Assembly: GCA_016792805.1 (NCBI GenBank) | Contig: JAEUHX010000057.1 | Location: 1-64,000, forward strand | Length of the DNA stretch: 64,000 bases | Origin: Planctomycetota bacterium | GTDB taxonomy: Bacteria > Planctomycetota > UBA1135 > JACQFD01 | Direction: 5' to 3' | Part shown: positions 17,173 through 25,579 of the stretch, piece by piece | Numbering within the stretch: the first letter of the stretch is position 1 | Layout: every line of letters starts with the position of its first letter | Made by a program: the position numbers and the translations under genes | Notes under the pieces: model-generated | What the model saw: only the letters and a program-made list of their open reading frames with translations | What the model was told of the DNA's origin: nothing | Databases searched by the model: none

Positions 17173-17332
17173 GAGGCCATGACAGGATTCCTCCGCAGAC
17201 CGAGCGCGAGGAATCGGCGCTCAGCGCAAGGCGCGCGGCCGCAGGCGTAGCGAGAAGCTACGCCGAGGACGCGCAACGCCGCGCTGGGCGCCGAGGCCCG
17301 CGCGCAGCTCGGAGGAATCCTGGAATGGCCTC
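17173..17332 (+). repeat. Long-hairpin element, copy 1 (160 bp)
   Basis: The ends form inverted repeats of 23 bp matching at 21 positions: GAGGCCATGACAGGATTCC at the left, GGAATCCTGGAATGGCCTC at the right. Inside are a second stem (CGGCGCTCAGCGC with GCGCTGGGCGCCG) and an apical hairpin GGCGTAGC-GAGAA-GCTACGCC at 17244-17264. The core shares AGCGCAAGG, GCCGCAGGCGTAGC and CGAGGACG with the other two copies. The 4-bp word TCGG sits directly outside both ends. It lies about 150 bp past the stop of the sigma-54 regulator gene. Confidence 0.85.
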
Positions 17333-17397
17333 TCGGACTGTTCGCTGCCGCGCCAAGACTGACTACGCCCCATTCTTCCCGAGTCACAAGTCGAAAG

Positions 17398-17451
17398 CCG
17401 CGCGCGCACGCGCGCGCTCACCGGTCGGCACACGCGCAGACCCCACTTATT
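17398..17451 (+). repeat. Degenerate B/D module fragment
   Basis: CGCGCGCGCACGCGCGCG (a decayed module B palindrome) is followed by a D-like unit, GCACACGCGCAGACCCCACT, ending TTATTCGTC. It closes the array 33 bp before the regulator's stop codon. Confidence 0.6.
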
Positions 17452-17484
17452 CGTCATTGCGTCATCGCGAGCCACGCAAACGCT

Positions 17485-18921
17485 TTACGACAAACCGTAC
17501 TCTTTCAGCTTTCGATAAAGAGTCCGCTCGCCGATTCCGAGTGTCTTGGCCACCTGCTCGCGGTTGCCGTGATACAGAGCGAGATTCTCCTCGATCGCCT
17601 GGCGCTCGATCTCGTCCAGCTTGCGATTCGCCAGCGACAGAGGCTCTGCTGCCGAGATCGGCGCAGGAGGCGCGTCCGCAACCGGCGGCGGGACGTCCGC
17701 TACGTCCAGCACTTCGCCGCGTGACGTCACCACCATCGCCTCCACAATGTTCCGGAGCTCCCGAACGTTGCCCGGCCACTCGTAGCGCATTAGCAGCGCG
17801 CGAGCGGCGGGCGACATCCCAACAATTCTCTTATTGTGCCTTCTGCGGAACTCCGCCAGGAAGTGATCCACCAGCAGAGGAATATCCGCTCTCCGCTCGC
17901 GCAGCGGCACCAATCGAAGCTGCACTACCGCCAGCCGAAAGAACAGATCCTCGCGGAACTTTCCTTCCGCCACGCGGTCGCGCAGCGGCTGATTCGTCGC
18001 CGCAATCAGCCGGAAGTCCACTTTAATCGTGCGGTTGCTTCCGATGCGCTCGATCTCCCGCTGCTCCAGCGCGCGCAAGAACTTCGTCTGCGTCGTGAGC
18101 GGCATATCTCCCACCTCATCGAGGAAAAGCGTGCCGCCGCTCGCGTACTCGAGCTTTCCTTCGCGCGGGCCCGTCGCGCCCGTGAACGCGCCGCGCTCAT
18201 GCCCGAAGAGTTCGCTCTCGATCAGGCTCTCCGAGAGCGCCGCACAATTGATCGCAACAAAAGGCCGCTTTCTCCTCGGACTGTTCAGATGAATCGCGCG
18301 CGCCACAAGCTCCTTGCCGGTACCGCTCTCGCCGAGCACTAGCACCGTGGCGTCGGTCGGCGCAATTTGTTGCATCGTCTCAAAGAGCCTCTGCATCGGC
18401 GGCGAGCTTCCCACAATTCCTTCAAAGCCATATCGCTTATCCAGCTCGCGGTGCAGCTCCTCATTCTGCCGCTGGAGTTCGTCGTGCCGCCGCCGCAGCG
18501 CCCGCACATTGGCCGCCTTCGTCACTCGAAGGCGCAGCTCATCCATCTGCACCGGCTTCTGCAAATAATCGACGGCTCCCTCGCGCATCGCTGCGACGGC
18601 CGTCTCAATGGAACCATGCCCCGTCAGCAGCACGACGGCCGCCTCAGGATCCAGCTCCCGCGCCATGCGAACCACGTCGAGCCCCGAGCCGTCGCGCATC
18701 ACGAGGTCGGTCAGGACCACGTCAAACCGACTCTTCTCGAGCGCCGCCCGCGCTGGCGTCGCCCCCTCCGCCGTTTCACACTCACAATTCGCCCGCTCGA
18801 GCCCCTCGACCAGCGCTTCGGCATGCGCGAGATCGTCGTCCACGACGAGGACGCGCGTCGTGACGCGCTCCGGGGCGGAGTCGGCGGTTTCGGCACTTGC
18901 GGCTTGGGGCGTCGGTTGCAT
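17485..18921 (-). CDS. NtrC-family sigma-54-dependent response regulator
   Basis: 478 residues in three domains. The receiver (about 20-140) has the acidic pocket VVDDD, phospho-acceptor Asp72 in VVLTDLVMRDG, and Lys in YLQKPV. The AAA+ domain (about 170-400) has Walker A GESGTGKE, the sigma-54-contacting GAFTGA loop, Walker B GGTLFLDEVGDM and the Arg-finger region FREDLFFRL. The C-terminal Fis-type helix-turn-helix is NREQVAKTLGIGERTLYRKL. It should activate sigma-54 promoters once phosphorylated by the kinase encoded 17 bp upstream, with which it forms a two-gene operon. No GG-N10-GC sigma-54 promoter is obvious in the window, so its targets are probably elsewhere. Confidence 0.95.
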   Translation of the reverse strand: MQPTPQAASAETADSAPERVTTRVLVVDDDLAHAEALVEGLERANCECETAEGATPARAALEKSRFDVVLTDLVMRDGSGLDVVRMARELDPEAAVVLLTGHGSIETAVAAMREGAVDYLQKPVQMDELRLRVTKAANVRALRRRHDELQRQNEELHRELDKRYGFEGIVGSSPPMQRLFETMQQIAPTDATVLVLGESGTGKELVARAIHLNSPRRKRPFVAINCAALSESLIESELFGHERGAFTGATGPREGKLEYASGGTLFLDEVGDMPLTTQTKFLRALEQREIERIGSNRTIKVDFRLIAATNQPLRDRVAEGKFREDLFFRLAVVQLRLVPLRERRADIPLLVDHFLAEFRRRHNKRIVGMSPAARALLMRYEWPGNVRELRNIVEAMVVTSRGEVLDVADVPPPVADAPPAPISAAEPLSLANRKLDEIERQAIEENLALYHGNREQVAKTLGIGERTLYRKLKEYGLS

Positions 18922-18938
18922 TCGATCGATGCGACAGC

Positions 18939-19751
18939 TCAGCTCTCGCTGCCGCCGGGAGGAATGGGAATGCGGATCGTAAAGCGCGTCCCGCGATCGG
19001 GCTCGCTCCAGACATCGATCAGACCGCCGTGCTCCTCGAGGATGCGTTTGGTGAGCGGAAGCCCATAGCCCGTGCCGCCTTTGCGCGTCGAGAAGAAGAG
19101 CTCCCAGCAGCGCTCCCGCACCTCGGGCGACATTCCCTTCCCGGTATCGGTAATCTCGAGCACGACCACTTGGCCCTCCCGACGAGTGCGCACGATCAGC
19201 TCGCCCCCCTGCGCCATGGCCTGGCGTGCATTCGTAAGCAGATTCAAGACGGCCTGCTTCAGATGATCGCGGTCGAGCGAGAGGTGCGGCAGCGGCCGCT
19301 GGAGCTCCGAGTGCACTCGGATCTGTGCGAGCCGCATCTCAGCTTCTGTGAATTCCAATAACTCTCCCACGACTTCGTTCAGGTCGAGCAGCTCGAATCG
19401 ATACTCATCGCCGCGGGCAAAGGAGAGGAAATCCCTCACAATGGTCTCGAGGCGGCGCACCTCGCGTTCAAGAAGCTCAATTTTCTTGAGCGTACGCGCC
19501 TCCTTCGGCGACTGAGGGTTCTGCCAGTCCTCGCGCATCAGCGCGAGATTGAGGCCGATCGTCGAAAGCGGATTCTTGATCTCGTGGGCCAGACCTCCGG
19601 CGAGAGCCCCCAGGTAGGCGAGCCTTGTGCCGCGGAAGCCCGGCGGTGGCGCCGCGGGCCGCGGGCTCCCAGGCTCCAGCAAGCGCGGCTTGCTCACGGG
19701 CGAAGTGACCGCGCTGGAATCGGCAGGATCCGGCGAGAGCTCTTGGGGCAT
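18939..19751 (-). CDS. Soluble sensor histidine kinase (NtrB-like core)
   Basis: 270 residues: HisKA plus HATPase domains with almost no sensor. After a Pro-rich N-terminal tail of about 40 residues comes the phosphoacceptor H-box LAGGLAHEIKNPLSTIGL (His56). The ATP-binding N-box is VLNLLTNARQAM, the G1 box ITDTGKGMSPEVRERCWELFFSTRKGG, and G2 GTGYGLPLTKRI. No transmembrane segment, PAS or GAF domain is visible, so the signal must reach it through a partner or through the short tail. It is transcribed together with the sigma-54 regulator, its likely substrate. The 91 bp upstream is a divergent promoter region shared with the YrdC/phosphatase fusion. Confidence 0.92.
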   Translation of the reverse strand: MPQELSPDPADSSAVTSPVSKPRLLEPGSPRPAAPPPGFRGTRLAYLGALAGGLAHEIKNPLSTIGLNLALMREDWQNPQSPKEARTLKKIELLEREVRRLETIVRDFLSFARGDEYRFELLDLNEVVGELLEFTEAEMRLAQIRVHSELQRPLPHLSLDRDHLKQAVLNLLTNARQAMAQGGELIVRTRREGQVVVLEITDTGKGMSPEVRERCWELFFSTRKGGTGYGLPLTKRILEEHGGLIDVWSEPDRGTRFTIRIPIPPGGSES

Positions 19752-19842
19752 CGCGTTCTTCTCGAGGACGCTGCGCGCTTGCAGGTCGAACTCGACCGCG
19801 CGAGGCTATCGCCCTGGTTCCGAGCCCTCTAGATCGCCGACC

Positions 19843-20946
19843 ATGCCCGAAGAACGGAGCCCCCGCGCAGAACGCCCGGACGAGCGCGCGATCGAATCCG
19901 CCCTCGCGGCGCTGAGCTCGGGAGCCCTGGTGGGGCTGCCGACTGAAACGCTTTACGGGATCGCCGCGCGAGCCGACTCTCGCGAGGCGCTTGCTGAGTT
20001 GGCACAGATTCGCGGAGCCGACGGGGCGCGGCGCCCCTTCGAACTCCACGTTTTCTCCTCGGAGCAGGCCCGACCCTATGGAGCGCTCTGGCTTCGGCCG
20101 GCGGAGCGGCTCATGGACCGGTTCTGGCCGGGGCCGCTGACGCTCGAGGTTCCCGCGTCCAGCGCCGTTCCCCCGGCGCTCCTCGCCGAAGTGCCGGCAG
20201 AAGAGCGGGCCTGGATCGGCCTCCGAGTACCGGCCACGCCAACCGCTCGGGAACTGCTTCGCCGCGCCCCCTTTCCGATCGCGGCGACGTCCGCGACTGC
20301 GGCGTACCTGGCGCAAGTCGACGCCACAGTCCGCGGAAGGCTCGCCGCCGCGCTCGACGATGCGACTCCGTCCCTCGCCCAGCCCTCCACCGTTCTGCGG
20401 ATCGGCCCGGGGCGCTTCGAGATTCGGCGCGAAGGCATTCTCTCGCTCGAGGATTTGAGGCGCGTCGCCGGTCGGCGCGTCCTCATTGTCTGCACCGGCA
20501 ACACATGCCGCTCTCCCATGGCCGAAGTCGTCCTGCGGGCGCGCCTCGCCGAGACGCTCAGCGGAAAACACGCCGCGACCGACGCACAGGCCCGCGCCAT
20601 GATCTCACAATTCGGATATGTGGTGGAGTCGGCCGGAGTGTCCGCGTCGGTCGGATCGGGGGCTTCCCCGGCGGCCGATGCCGCCGTGCGCGACCTCGGA
20701 TTGTCGCTTCGAGATCACCAATCGCGTCAGCTCACGACGGCCATGCTCTCACAATTCGACCAGATCTATGGGCTCTCCGACCGCCACGTCGCCGCTATCC
20801 AGGACTGGGCGGAGGGCGAGATCTCGGTGGACCGGCTCGATCCAAGGCGCGACATCGACGATCCCTTCGGCGGCCCTCTCCTTGTCTATCGGAGGGCGCT
20901 CGCACAGATTGTGGAGGCCGTCGAGGCGCGGCTCGCCAATCTGTAA
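19843..20946 (+). CDS. YrdC/Sua5-like domain fused to a protein-arginine-phosphatase-like (LMW-PTP) domain
   Basis: 367 residues from ATG 19843. Residues from about 10 to 210 resemble YrdC/Sua5, which makes threonylcarbamoyl-AMP for tRNA t6A: LVGLPTETLYGIAARA, FWPGPLTLEVPA, WIGLRVPATP and STVLRIGPGRFEIRREG. The usual K-x-R motif reads IRGADGARRP, and the S-x-N motif (TSAN) reads TSAT, so two substrate-binding residues look altered. Residues from about 212 are a low-molecular-weight phosphatase: P-loop VCTGNTCRSPMAE and catalytic Asp in DDPFGG. Thr inside the P-loop is the residue that marks arginine phosphatases such as YwlE. In Bacillus, ywlC (Sua5) and ywlE are near neighbours, which makes a fusion plausible. 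It converges on the spermidine-synthase-like gene with 5 bp between stops. Confidence 0.85.
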   Translation: MPEERSPRAERPDERAIESALAALSSGALVGLPTETLYGIAARADSREALAELAQIRGADGARRPFELHVFSSEQARPYGALWLRPAERLMDRFWPGPLTLEVPASSAVPPALLAEVPAEERAWIGLRVPATPTARELLRRAPFPIAATSATAAYLAQVDATVRGRLAAALDDATPSLAQPSTVLRIGPGRFEIRREGILSLEDLRRVAGRRVLIVCTGNTCRSPMAEVVLRARLAETLSGKHAATDAQARAMISQFGYVVESAGVSASVGSGASPAADAAVRDLGLSLRDHQSRQLTTAMLSQFDQIYGLSDRHVAAIQDWAEGEISVDRLDPRRDIDDPFGGPLLVYRRALAQIVEAVEARLANL

Positions 20947-20951
20947 GTTCG

Positions 20952-23918
20952 CTATCTTCTCGCTGCGGCGTCGATCGACGCAACCGCCCGCGCGAGCGTC
21001 GGATCCTCGAGCGCGCGGGCCACGGCCGCGACCGAAGCGGCCTCGTCGGCTCCCGCACTGATCGATGCCTTGGCCGAGTAGCGCTCCACTTCGAGGGCGA
21101 GCCGATCGCGATCCTGAGCAATCGCCACCATCGCAGCGACGCGGCGCTCGGCCTGGGGAGCACGCAGCGACTCGGCCACGTCGAGGAGCCCGCGCGGAAT
21201 GGGAGCACGCTTCGAAAGCAACTTCTCGCCGAGCTCCACCGCTTTTGTTACGGACGCCTCTGTCCCAGCGAGGCGGAGCTGAGGCCACACATCCATGAGA
21301 ATCGAAGGCGACTCCGGGAGCAGCGCGAGCGCGACCGCGGCCGCCACCGAGGCGTCGGCCTCCCGAGCGCTCGCCCCAGCGGCGGCGGCCACGGCGAGCC
21401 AGATCAGCGGGTCGCGTCCACGCCGGGCGCAGCGCTCGAGCCTCTGGAAGGCGGTGACCATGTCACCGAGCGCGAGCGCCGAGAGCCCTTCCCCCGTTTC
21501 CACAAATGTGGTGAGCCGCTGCGCATCGAGTGCTGCAAAGGGATGCGCAGTCGCGAGCGCCATGGCGGCAAGCGCGGGACGCAGCGCGTCGGCCGTCGGC
21601 GCAGCACCCTCCGCGGCGGTTCGCCGGGCGCGCAGATACGCGAGCCCAGCGCCGCGCCTCGCCTCGCGCTCGCCCGGCTCGAGGGCCTCCATGCCCGGGA
21701 GCGGCTCACCGGCGTGCCCTTCCCGCGCCGCGAGGAACGCCGCCAGGTTCTCCAATTCGAAGCGTCGCACCTCGGTGCCCGGTGTGAAACGCAGCCGCTC
21801 AATGCGCGGATAATCATCCTTCAAAATTCGCTTCGTGGTGAAGGCGCCGACTCCTCCGTCGCCGAGGACGCATTGGGCCACGAGGTCGCCCGCCTCGGAA
21901 AGTCCACTTCTCCGCAAATCCGCAGCGAGCGCCGGCTGCGCGAGGGCCGCCGAGAGGCGCGACGGCTGCAGCTGCAGCGGCCGATCCGAACCGAGCAGCA
22001 CGGCGCTCACGCCGACGAGGAACAGCGCCCGATGGGGAAATGCCTCGGCGAAGGTCGCAACGAGCGCGCGGAAGGCTTGCGGCTCCGTCGCGTGAATCGG
22101 AATCCAATGCGAGAGCACGCCGCCCGCGGCAAGGCGCGCCTTGGCCAAAGCATAATATTCCCGCGTGTAGAACGGGTAGGCCGACGGCATGTCGGGCAAC
22201 AGCGGCTCCAGAATAATGGCATCATACAAATCGCCGGAGCGCGCCAGATGCCGACGGCCGTCGTCGATGTGCGGCACGATGCGGCTCCGAAGCGGCCGCG
22301 CTGCCGGACGCGTCGACGAGTCGGGCCCCGCCTCGTAAAGCGCATCGCTTGCGGGCGAGAACCAGGGGGTGAGCTCGAGGACGTCGCCGGAAATCTCCAC
22401 AAGATCGACGCGCTCCACGCCGGGGTGCGAGGCCGCCGCAGCGGCCGTCGAGCCGGTGCCAATGTTCAGCACCGCGACGCGCGCCGGAGCCCGCTCGCCG
22501 AGGAGAAGCGCCAAGTGGGCGAGGGACCGGGTGTATCGATAATCATCGCCGGTCGCTGCGGCGCGAAAGGCATTGGTGAAGAGCGTCCGCTCATGACGGC
22601 GCCGGTCTTGAACGACTGAGACGACGCCGACTGGACCTTCGCGCGTATCGAGCACCTCAAGCCATGGCTTGGCACGGAACGTCGGCACCCGCTCGGGCAG
22701 CGGTCCCATGCCGAGGAGCACTCCACAGGCGAGCGGCGCCGCGAGCGGCACGGCGCGCACGCCGAGCAGTGCCAGCGCCGCGGGGAGCACGGCGAATCCG
22801 AGGGCGCCGAGCATCGTCGCCGTGCCGACGCCCTGGGAGAGACAGAGCGCCAAGACGCCAATGGGAGCGAGCGCGCCGACGGCGTAGGCAATATTGAGCC
22901 GCGAGGCACGGTCGCGGTCGGCTCCGATGCTCAGCGCGAATGCCACTGGGAAGAGCGCACCCAGTGGAATCGCCGGGATCGCCACGACGACCAATCCCCA
23001 CAAAAGTCGGGCACGGTAAAATTGATACTCAGTGATCGGCGCGGCGATGCTCTTCGCTTGCGCAAGCGCCTCAAGCCCGCCGAGCGCGAACAGTCCTCCC
23101 AGCACGGGAGCCGCAACGGCGAGCGCGGCGACGGTGGCGGCGCGGATGCGGCTTAGCAGAAGCCCCGCCAAGAGCGCTCCAACGGTCAGCCCCACGAGCG
23201 CCGACGAGAGCACCGTTGCGAACGCATCGGATCGCTCATCGAGGAAGAACGGCGCGACGCGCGCTGCGAGCGATTCGAGGCCGGCGGTTCCCATCCCAGC
23301 GCCGGCCGCCATGAGCCAGGCGGCGGCGGGCCGGGCCGGCTCACCCGTGATCCTTACAGAATGCACTTCATCGGGAGCCGCCGGACGCAGCAGCATGCCG
23401 AGACCCGCGGCCAGGAGATTCGCCGCCAGCACCGCGAGCGCCGTTCCCACAGTTCCGATGGAAACGGGGCCGAATACACCGCCTCCCCAAGCGCCGGCCA
23501 CTCCTCCGGCCGCCGCCGCCGCCGAGAGCAGCGCGGCACGCGAGCCGCTGCCACGCGCCCATCCATACAGAAGCGGAATAGAGGCTCCGCCCGGGAGCGC
23601 ATAGGCGAACGCTGTTGCGACGGCGAGCACCGGCGCGGCGAAGGTGGATGCCGCTCCCGGGCTGCCGGCGAGAAATTGCACAAGAAAGACGCCCGCCGCC
23701 GTCGCCGCACCCGCCGCCAGCCGCAGAATCGAGAGAGCGCGCGGCGACCGGAATCGCAGGGCCGCCGCGGCGCCAAGTCCGTAGGCCGAAAGCACGCAGG
23801 CGACGAGTAGCGTCGTAGCGCCGGCCGACGAGCCCAGCCCGAGGCGGCCGGCCCGCAGCACGAGCATCTCCGCCGCCACGTCGGCGGCGCCGATCAGGAA
23901 CGCGAGAAGGAGAGGCAA
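20952..23918 (-). CDS. Membrane-bound spermidine-synthase-like protein
   Basis: 988 residues in three parts. Residues 1 to about 430 hold roughly a dozen hydrophobic segments arranged like the MFS-type membrane part of fused spermidine synthases. About 450-680 is a Rossmann methyltransferase-like aminopropyltransferase domain: a glycine motif in VAVLNIGTGSTAAAAASHPGVERVDLVEIS, then IDDGRRHL, and the gate region DAIILEPLLPDMPSAYPFYTREYYALAKARL. The last 300 residues are Ala-rich helices, possibly TPR-like. Fused membrane versions are common in planctomycetes and deltaproteobacteria; the substrate is unproven and the acidic residues of true spermidine synthases are only partly visible. It follows the EIIA-like gene on the same strand, separated by 33 bp. 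Confidence 0.8.
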   Translation of the reverse strand: MPLLLAFLIGAADVAAEMLVLRAGRLGLGSSAGATTLLVACVLSAYGLGAAAALRFRSPRALSILRLAAGAATAAGVFLVQFLAGSPGAASTFAAPVLAVATAFAYALPGGASIPLLYGWARGSGSRAALLSAAAAAGGVAGAWGGGVFGPVSIGTVGTALAVLAANLLAAGLGMLLRPAAPDEVHSVRITGEPARPAAAWLMAAGAGMGTAGLESLAARVAPFFLDERSDAFATVLSSALVGLTVGALLAGLLLSRIRAATVAALAVAAPVLGGLFALGGLEALAQAKSIAAPITEYQFYRARLLWGLVVVAIPAIPLGALFPVAFALSIGADRDRASRLNIAYAVGALAPIGVLALCLSQGVGTATMLGALGFAVLPAALALLGVRAVPLAAPLACGVLLGMGPLPERVPTFRAKPWLEVLDTREGPVGVVSVVQDRRRHERTLFTNAFRAAATGDDYRYTRSLAHLALLLGERAPARVAVLNIGTGSTAAAAASHPGVERVDLVEISGDVLELTPWFSPASDALYEAGPDSSTRPAARPLRSRIVPHIDDGRRHLARSGDLYDAIILEPLLPDMPSAYPFYTREYYALAKARLAAGGVLSHWIPIHATEPQAFRALVATFAEAFPHRALFLVGVSAVLLGSDRPLQLQPSRLSAALAQPALAADLRRSGLSEAGDLVAQCVLGDGGVGAFTTKRILKDDYPRIERLRFTPGTEVRRFELENLAAFLAAREGHAGEPLPGMEALEPGEREARRGAGLAYLRARRTAAEGAAPTADALRPALAAMALATAHPFAALDAQRLTTFVETGEGLSALALGDMVTAFQRLERCARRGRDPLIWLAVAAAAGASAREADASVAAAVALALLPESPSILMDVWPQLRLAGTEASVTKAVELGEKLLSKRAPIPRGLLDVAESLRAPQAERRVAAMVAIAQDRDRLALEVERYSAKASISAGADEAASVAAVARALEDPTLARAVASIDAAARR

Positions 23919-23951
23919 TCCCGTCGAAAGAGCGAGTGGGGCGCCGGCGGT

Positions 23952-24449
23952 TCAGGAGCCCGACGAGGAGCCCTCGGCCGAAGTGATGGCTTCATACAGA
24001 TCGGCGTCGGAGGTGGAACCCAATAATTTCGTGCGCACTTCTTCGCGCGACAGCAGGCGCGCCGCGTCGGCAAGGACCGGCAGATAGGAGAGACGCCTCT
24101 CCTTGGGAATGAGTAACAATACAAGAATCCGCGCAGGCGCGCCGTCGATCGACTGGAACGGCACCCCCTGCTTGAACACCGCGAGACCCGTGACGAGCTG
24201 ATCCAGCCCCTCAACCGCTGTGTGCGGAAGCGCGATCCCGCGCTCCATACCGGTCGACATCGAGCGCTCGCGATCGAGCAGACCGGCATGGACAGCGTCT
24301 CGCTTCGCGGCGGGCACGCGTCCATTGGCGACGAGCCGATCGAGCACGTCGGCGATCGCGGTCCACTTATCGCGGGAGGACTCCAGCAGCCAGCACGATC
24401 CCCTTCCGAGGATTTGTGAGAATCGAGGCGGCTGCGCTCCGACGCTCAC
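23952..24449 (-). CDS. PTS EIIA type-2 (fructose/nitrogen-type) domain protein
   Basis: 165 residues from a GTG. The single domain matches the EIIA-Fru/Ntr fold, with the phosphorylated histidine at about residue 76 in GIALPHTAVEG. It continues LVTGLAVFKQGVPFQSIDGAPARILVLLLIPKERRLSYLPVLADAARLLS and ends KLLGSTSDADLYEAI, both typical. No EI, HPr, EIIB or EIIC gene is nearby, so it looks like a regulatory EIIA rather than part of a sugar transporter. Its start overlaps the stop of the aminotransferase-like gene (GTGA at 24446-24449), which implies coupled translation of two proteins not normally paired. Confidence 0.88.
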   Translation of the reverse strand: MSVGAQPPRFSQILGRGSCWLLESSRDKWTAIADVLDRLVANGRVPAAKRDAVHAGLLDRERSMSTGMERGIALPHTAVEGLDQLVTGLAVFKQGVPFQSIDGAPARILVLLLIPKERRLSYLPVLADAARLLSREEVRTKLLGSTSDADLYEAITSAEGSSSGS

Positions 24450-25579
24450 AGCGCGTCTCCGATCCTCTCAAGCGCGTCGCCCGCCGCGGCGAGCACGGCG
24501 TCGAGATCGGCAGGTCGTAGATCGTCGGCGAGGAACATGGGATCCATCGGATGAGGAGAGACGCGAATGCCGCGCGCGGCCAGAGCCTCGCTCCAAGCGC
24601 GCGTCCGCGCCCAATCGTAGCGCGCCGGATGGGAGGGATCCGAGAGCCCAGATCCGGGAAAGTAGAGAAAGATCACCGATCCGAGGCGCGCCACGGAGGC
24701 GCGGCTCTCGAGATCGGCGAGGATCGATTCGAGCCCCCGCGCGAGGCGCGCGCCGAGAGCTTCGAGATGTGCAGCCGGCGCGGGATCGGTGGTCGCGTCG
24801 AGCGATTCAAGCGCCGCGACGAGGGCGGCATCGGAGGGGACGCCCGCGTCGCAGCAAGCGAGCGCAAGGTTCCACGACGATTGGGCTGCGCGCGAGAACG
24901 CGGCGGCGCCGAATGGGAGGCCGGCGGTGAGCGACTCGCCGAAAACCAACACATCGGGCATCGCACCGAGTCGCGGCCCGCTGCCGCGTGCACCGAACCG
25001 AAGGGCGCTCGATCCTTCATCGAAGATCAGCAGGGTGCCCGATTGGGAGGTCGCTTCTCGAAGGCGCGGAACGAAGTCGGGAGCCGGAATCGCGAGCCCC
25101 ATCCGCATCGGGACCGGCTCGAGGAGCAGGGCGCCGATGGGCGTCTGCGGCGCGCCGAGCAGCGCCTCGACGGTGGCCGCATCCTGGAACCGAAGAAATC
25201 GCTGCCCGGCGGCATCGGCCGCGGCGTCGAGCCCGAAGCGAACCACTCCCGCGCGGCCTCGCGCCGGGGGCTGTGGCGCCGGCTCGTCGAGAAAGCCGTG
25301 GCGGCAGCCGCGGAATCGAAGAATCTGCGGGCGCCCGGTCGCGGCGCGGGCGGACTCGAGCACGCCCTCGATGGCGCGCCCGCGCGTGGGAAAGAGCTTC
25401 CATGGGCCGAAGTCGGGAAACCGCTCCGAGAGGGCCGACTCGAGCTCTCCCGGTTCAACCGCGCGCACCACAGCGCCATCCCGTCTCCGGAGCGTGCCCC
25501 GAGGCGAGAGGAATCGCCACGGTCGGGTCAGGTCGATCCGCGGAGCGCGTTCCGTGGAGTCGGCAGCGTCGGCACTCAT
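24446..25579 (-). CDS. Class III aminotransferase / GSA-aminomutase homologue lacking the PLP lysine
   Basis: About 377 residues from ATG 25579. The order of motifs follows glutamate-1-semialdehyde aminomutase: ILRFRGCRHGFLDE (compare YHGH), IGALLLEPVPMRMGL, and LLIFDEGSSALRFG carrying the Asp (about 187) that contacts the PLP ring nitrogen. At the Schiff-base site, where the family has GK..GGG.P.GA, this protein reads FGESLTAGLPFGA, with Glu (about 215) in place of Lys. Without that Lys it should not act as a normal PLP transaminase. It may be a pseudoenzyme, a binding protein, or use other chemistry. It is coupled to the EIIA gene by a 4-nt overlap. Confidence 0.78.
   Translation of the reverse strand: MSADAADSTERAPRIDLTRPWRFLSPRGTLRRRDGAVVRAVEPGELESALSERFPDFGPWKLFPTRGRAIEGVLESARAATGRPQILRFRGCRHGFLDEPAPQPPARGRAGVVRFGLDAAADAAGQRFLRFQDAATVEALLGAPQTPIGALLLEPVPMRMGLAIPAPDFVPRLREATSQSGTLLIFDEGSSALRFGARGSGPRLGAMPDVLVFGESLTAGLPFGAAAFSRAAQSSWNLALACCDAGVPSDAALVAALESLDATTDPAPAAHLEALGARLARGLESILADLESRASVARLGSVIFLYFPGSGLSDPSHPARYDWARTRAWSEALAARGIRVSPHPMDPMFLADDLRPADLDAVLAAAGDALERIGDAL

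Noticed and set aside
16788..17387. Minus-strand open frame through the repeat array
   Set aside because: It consists of translated palindromic modules (RARACARG-type peptides repeated in several frames) with no independent coding signal.
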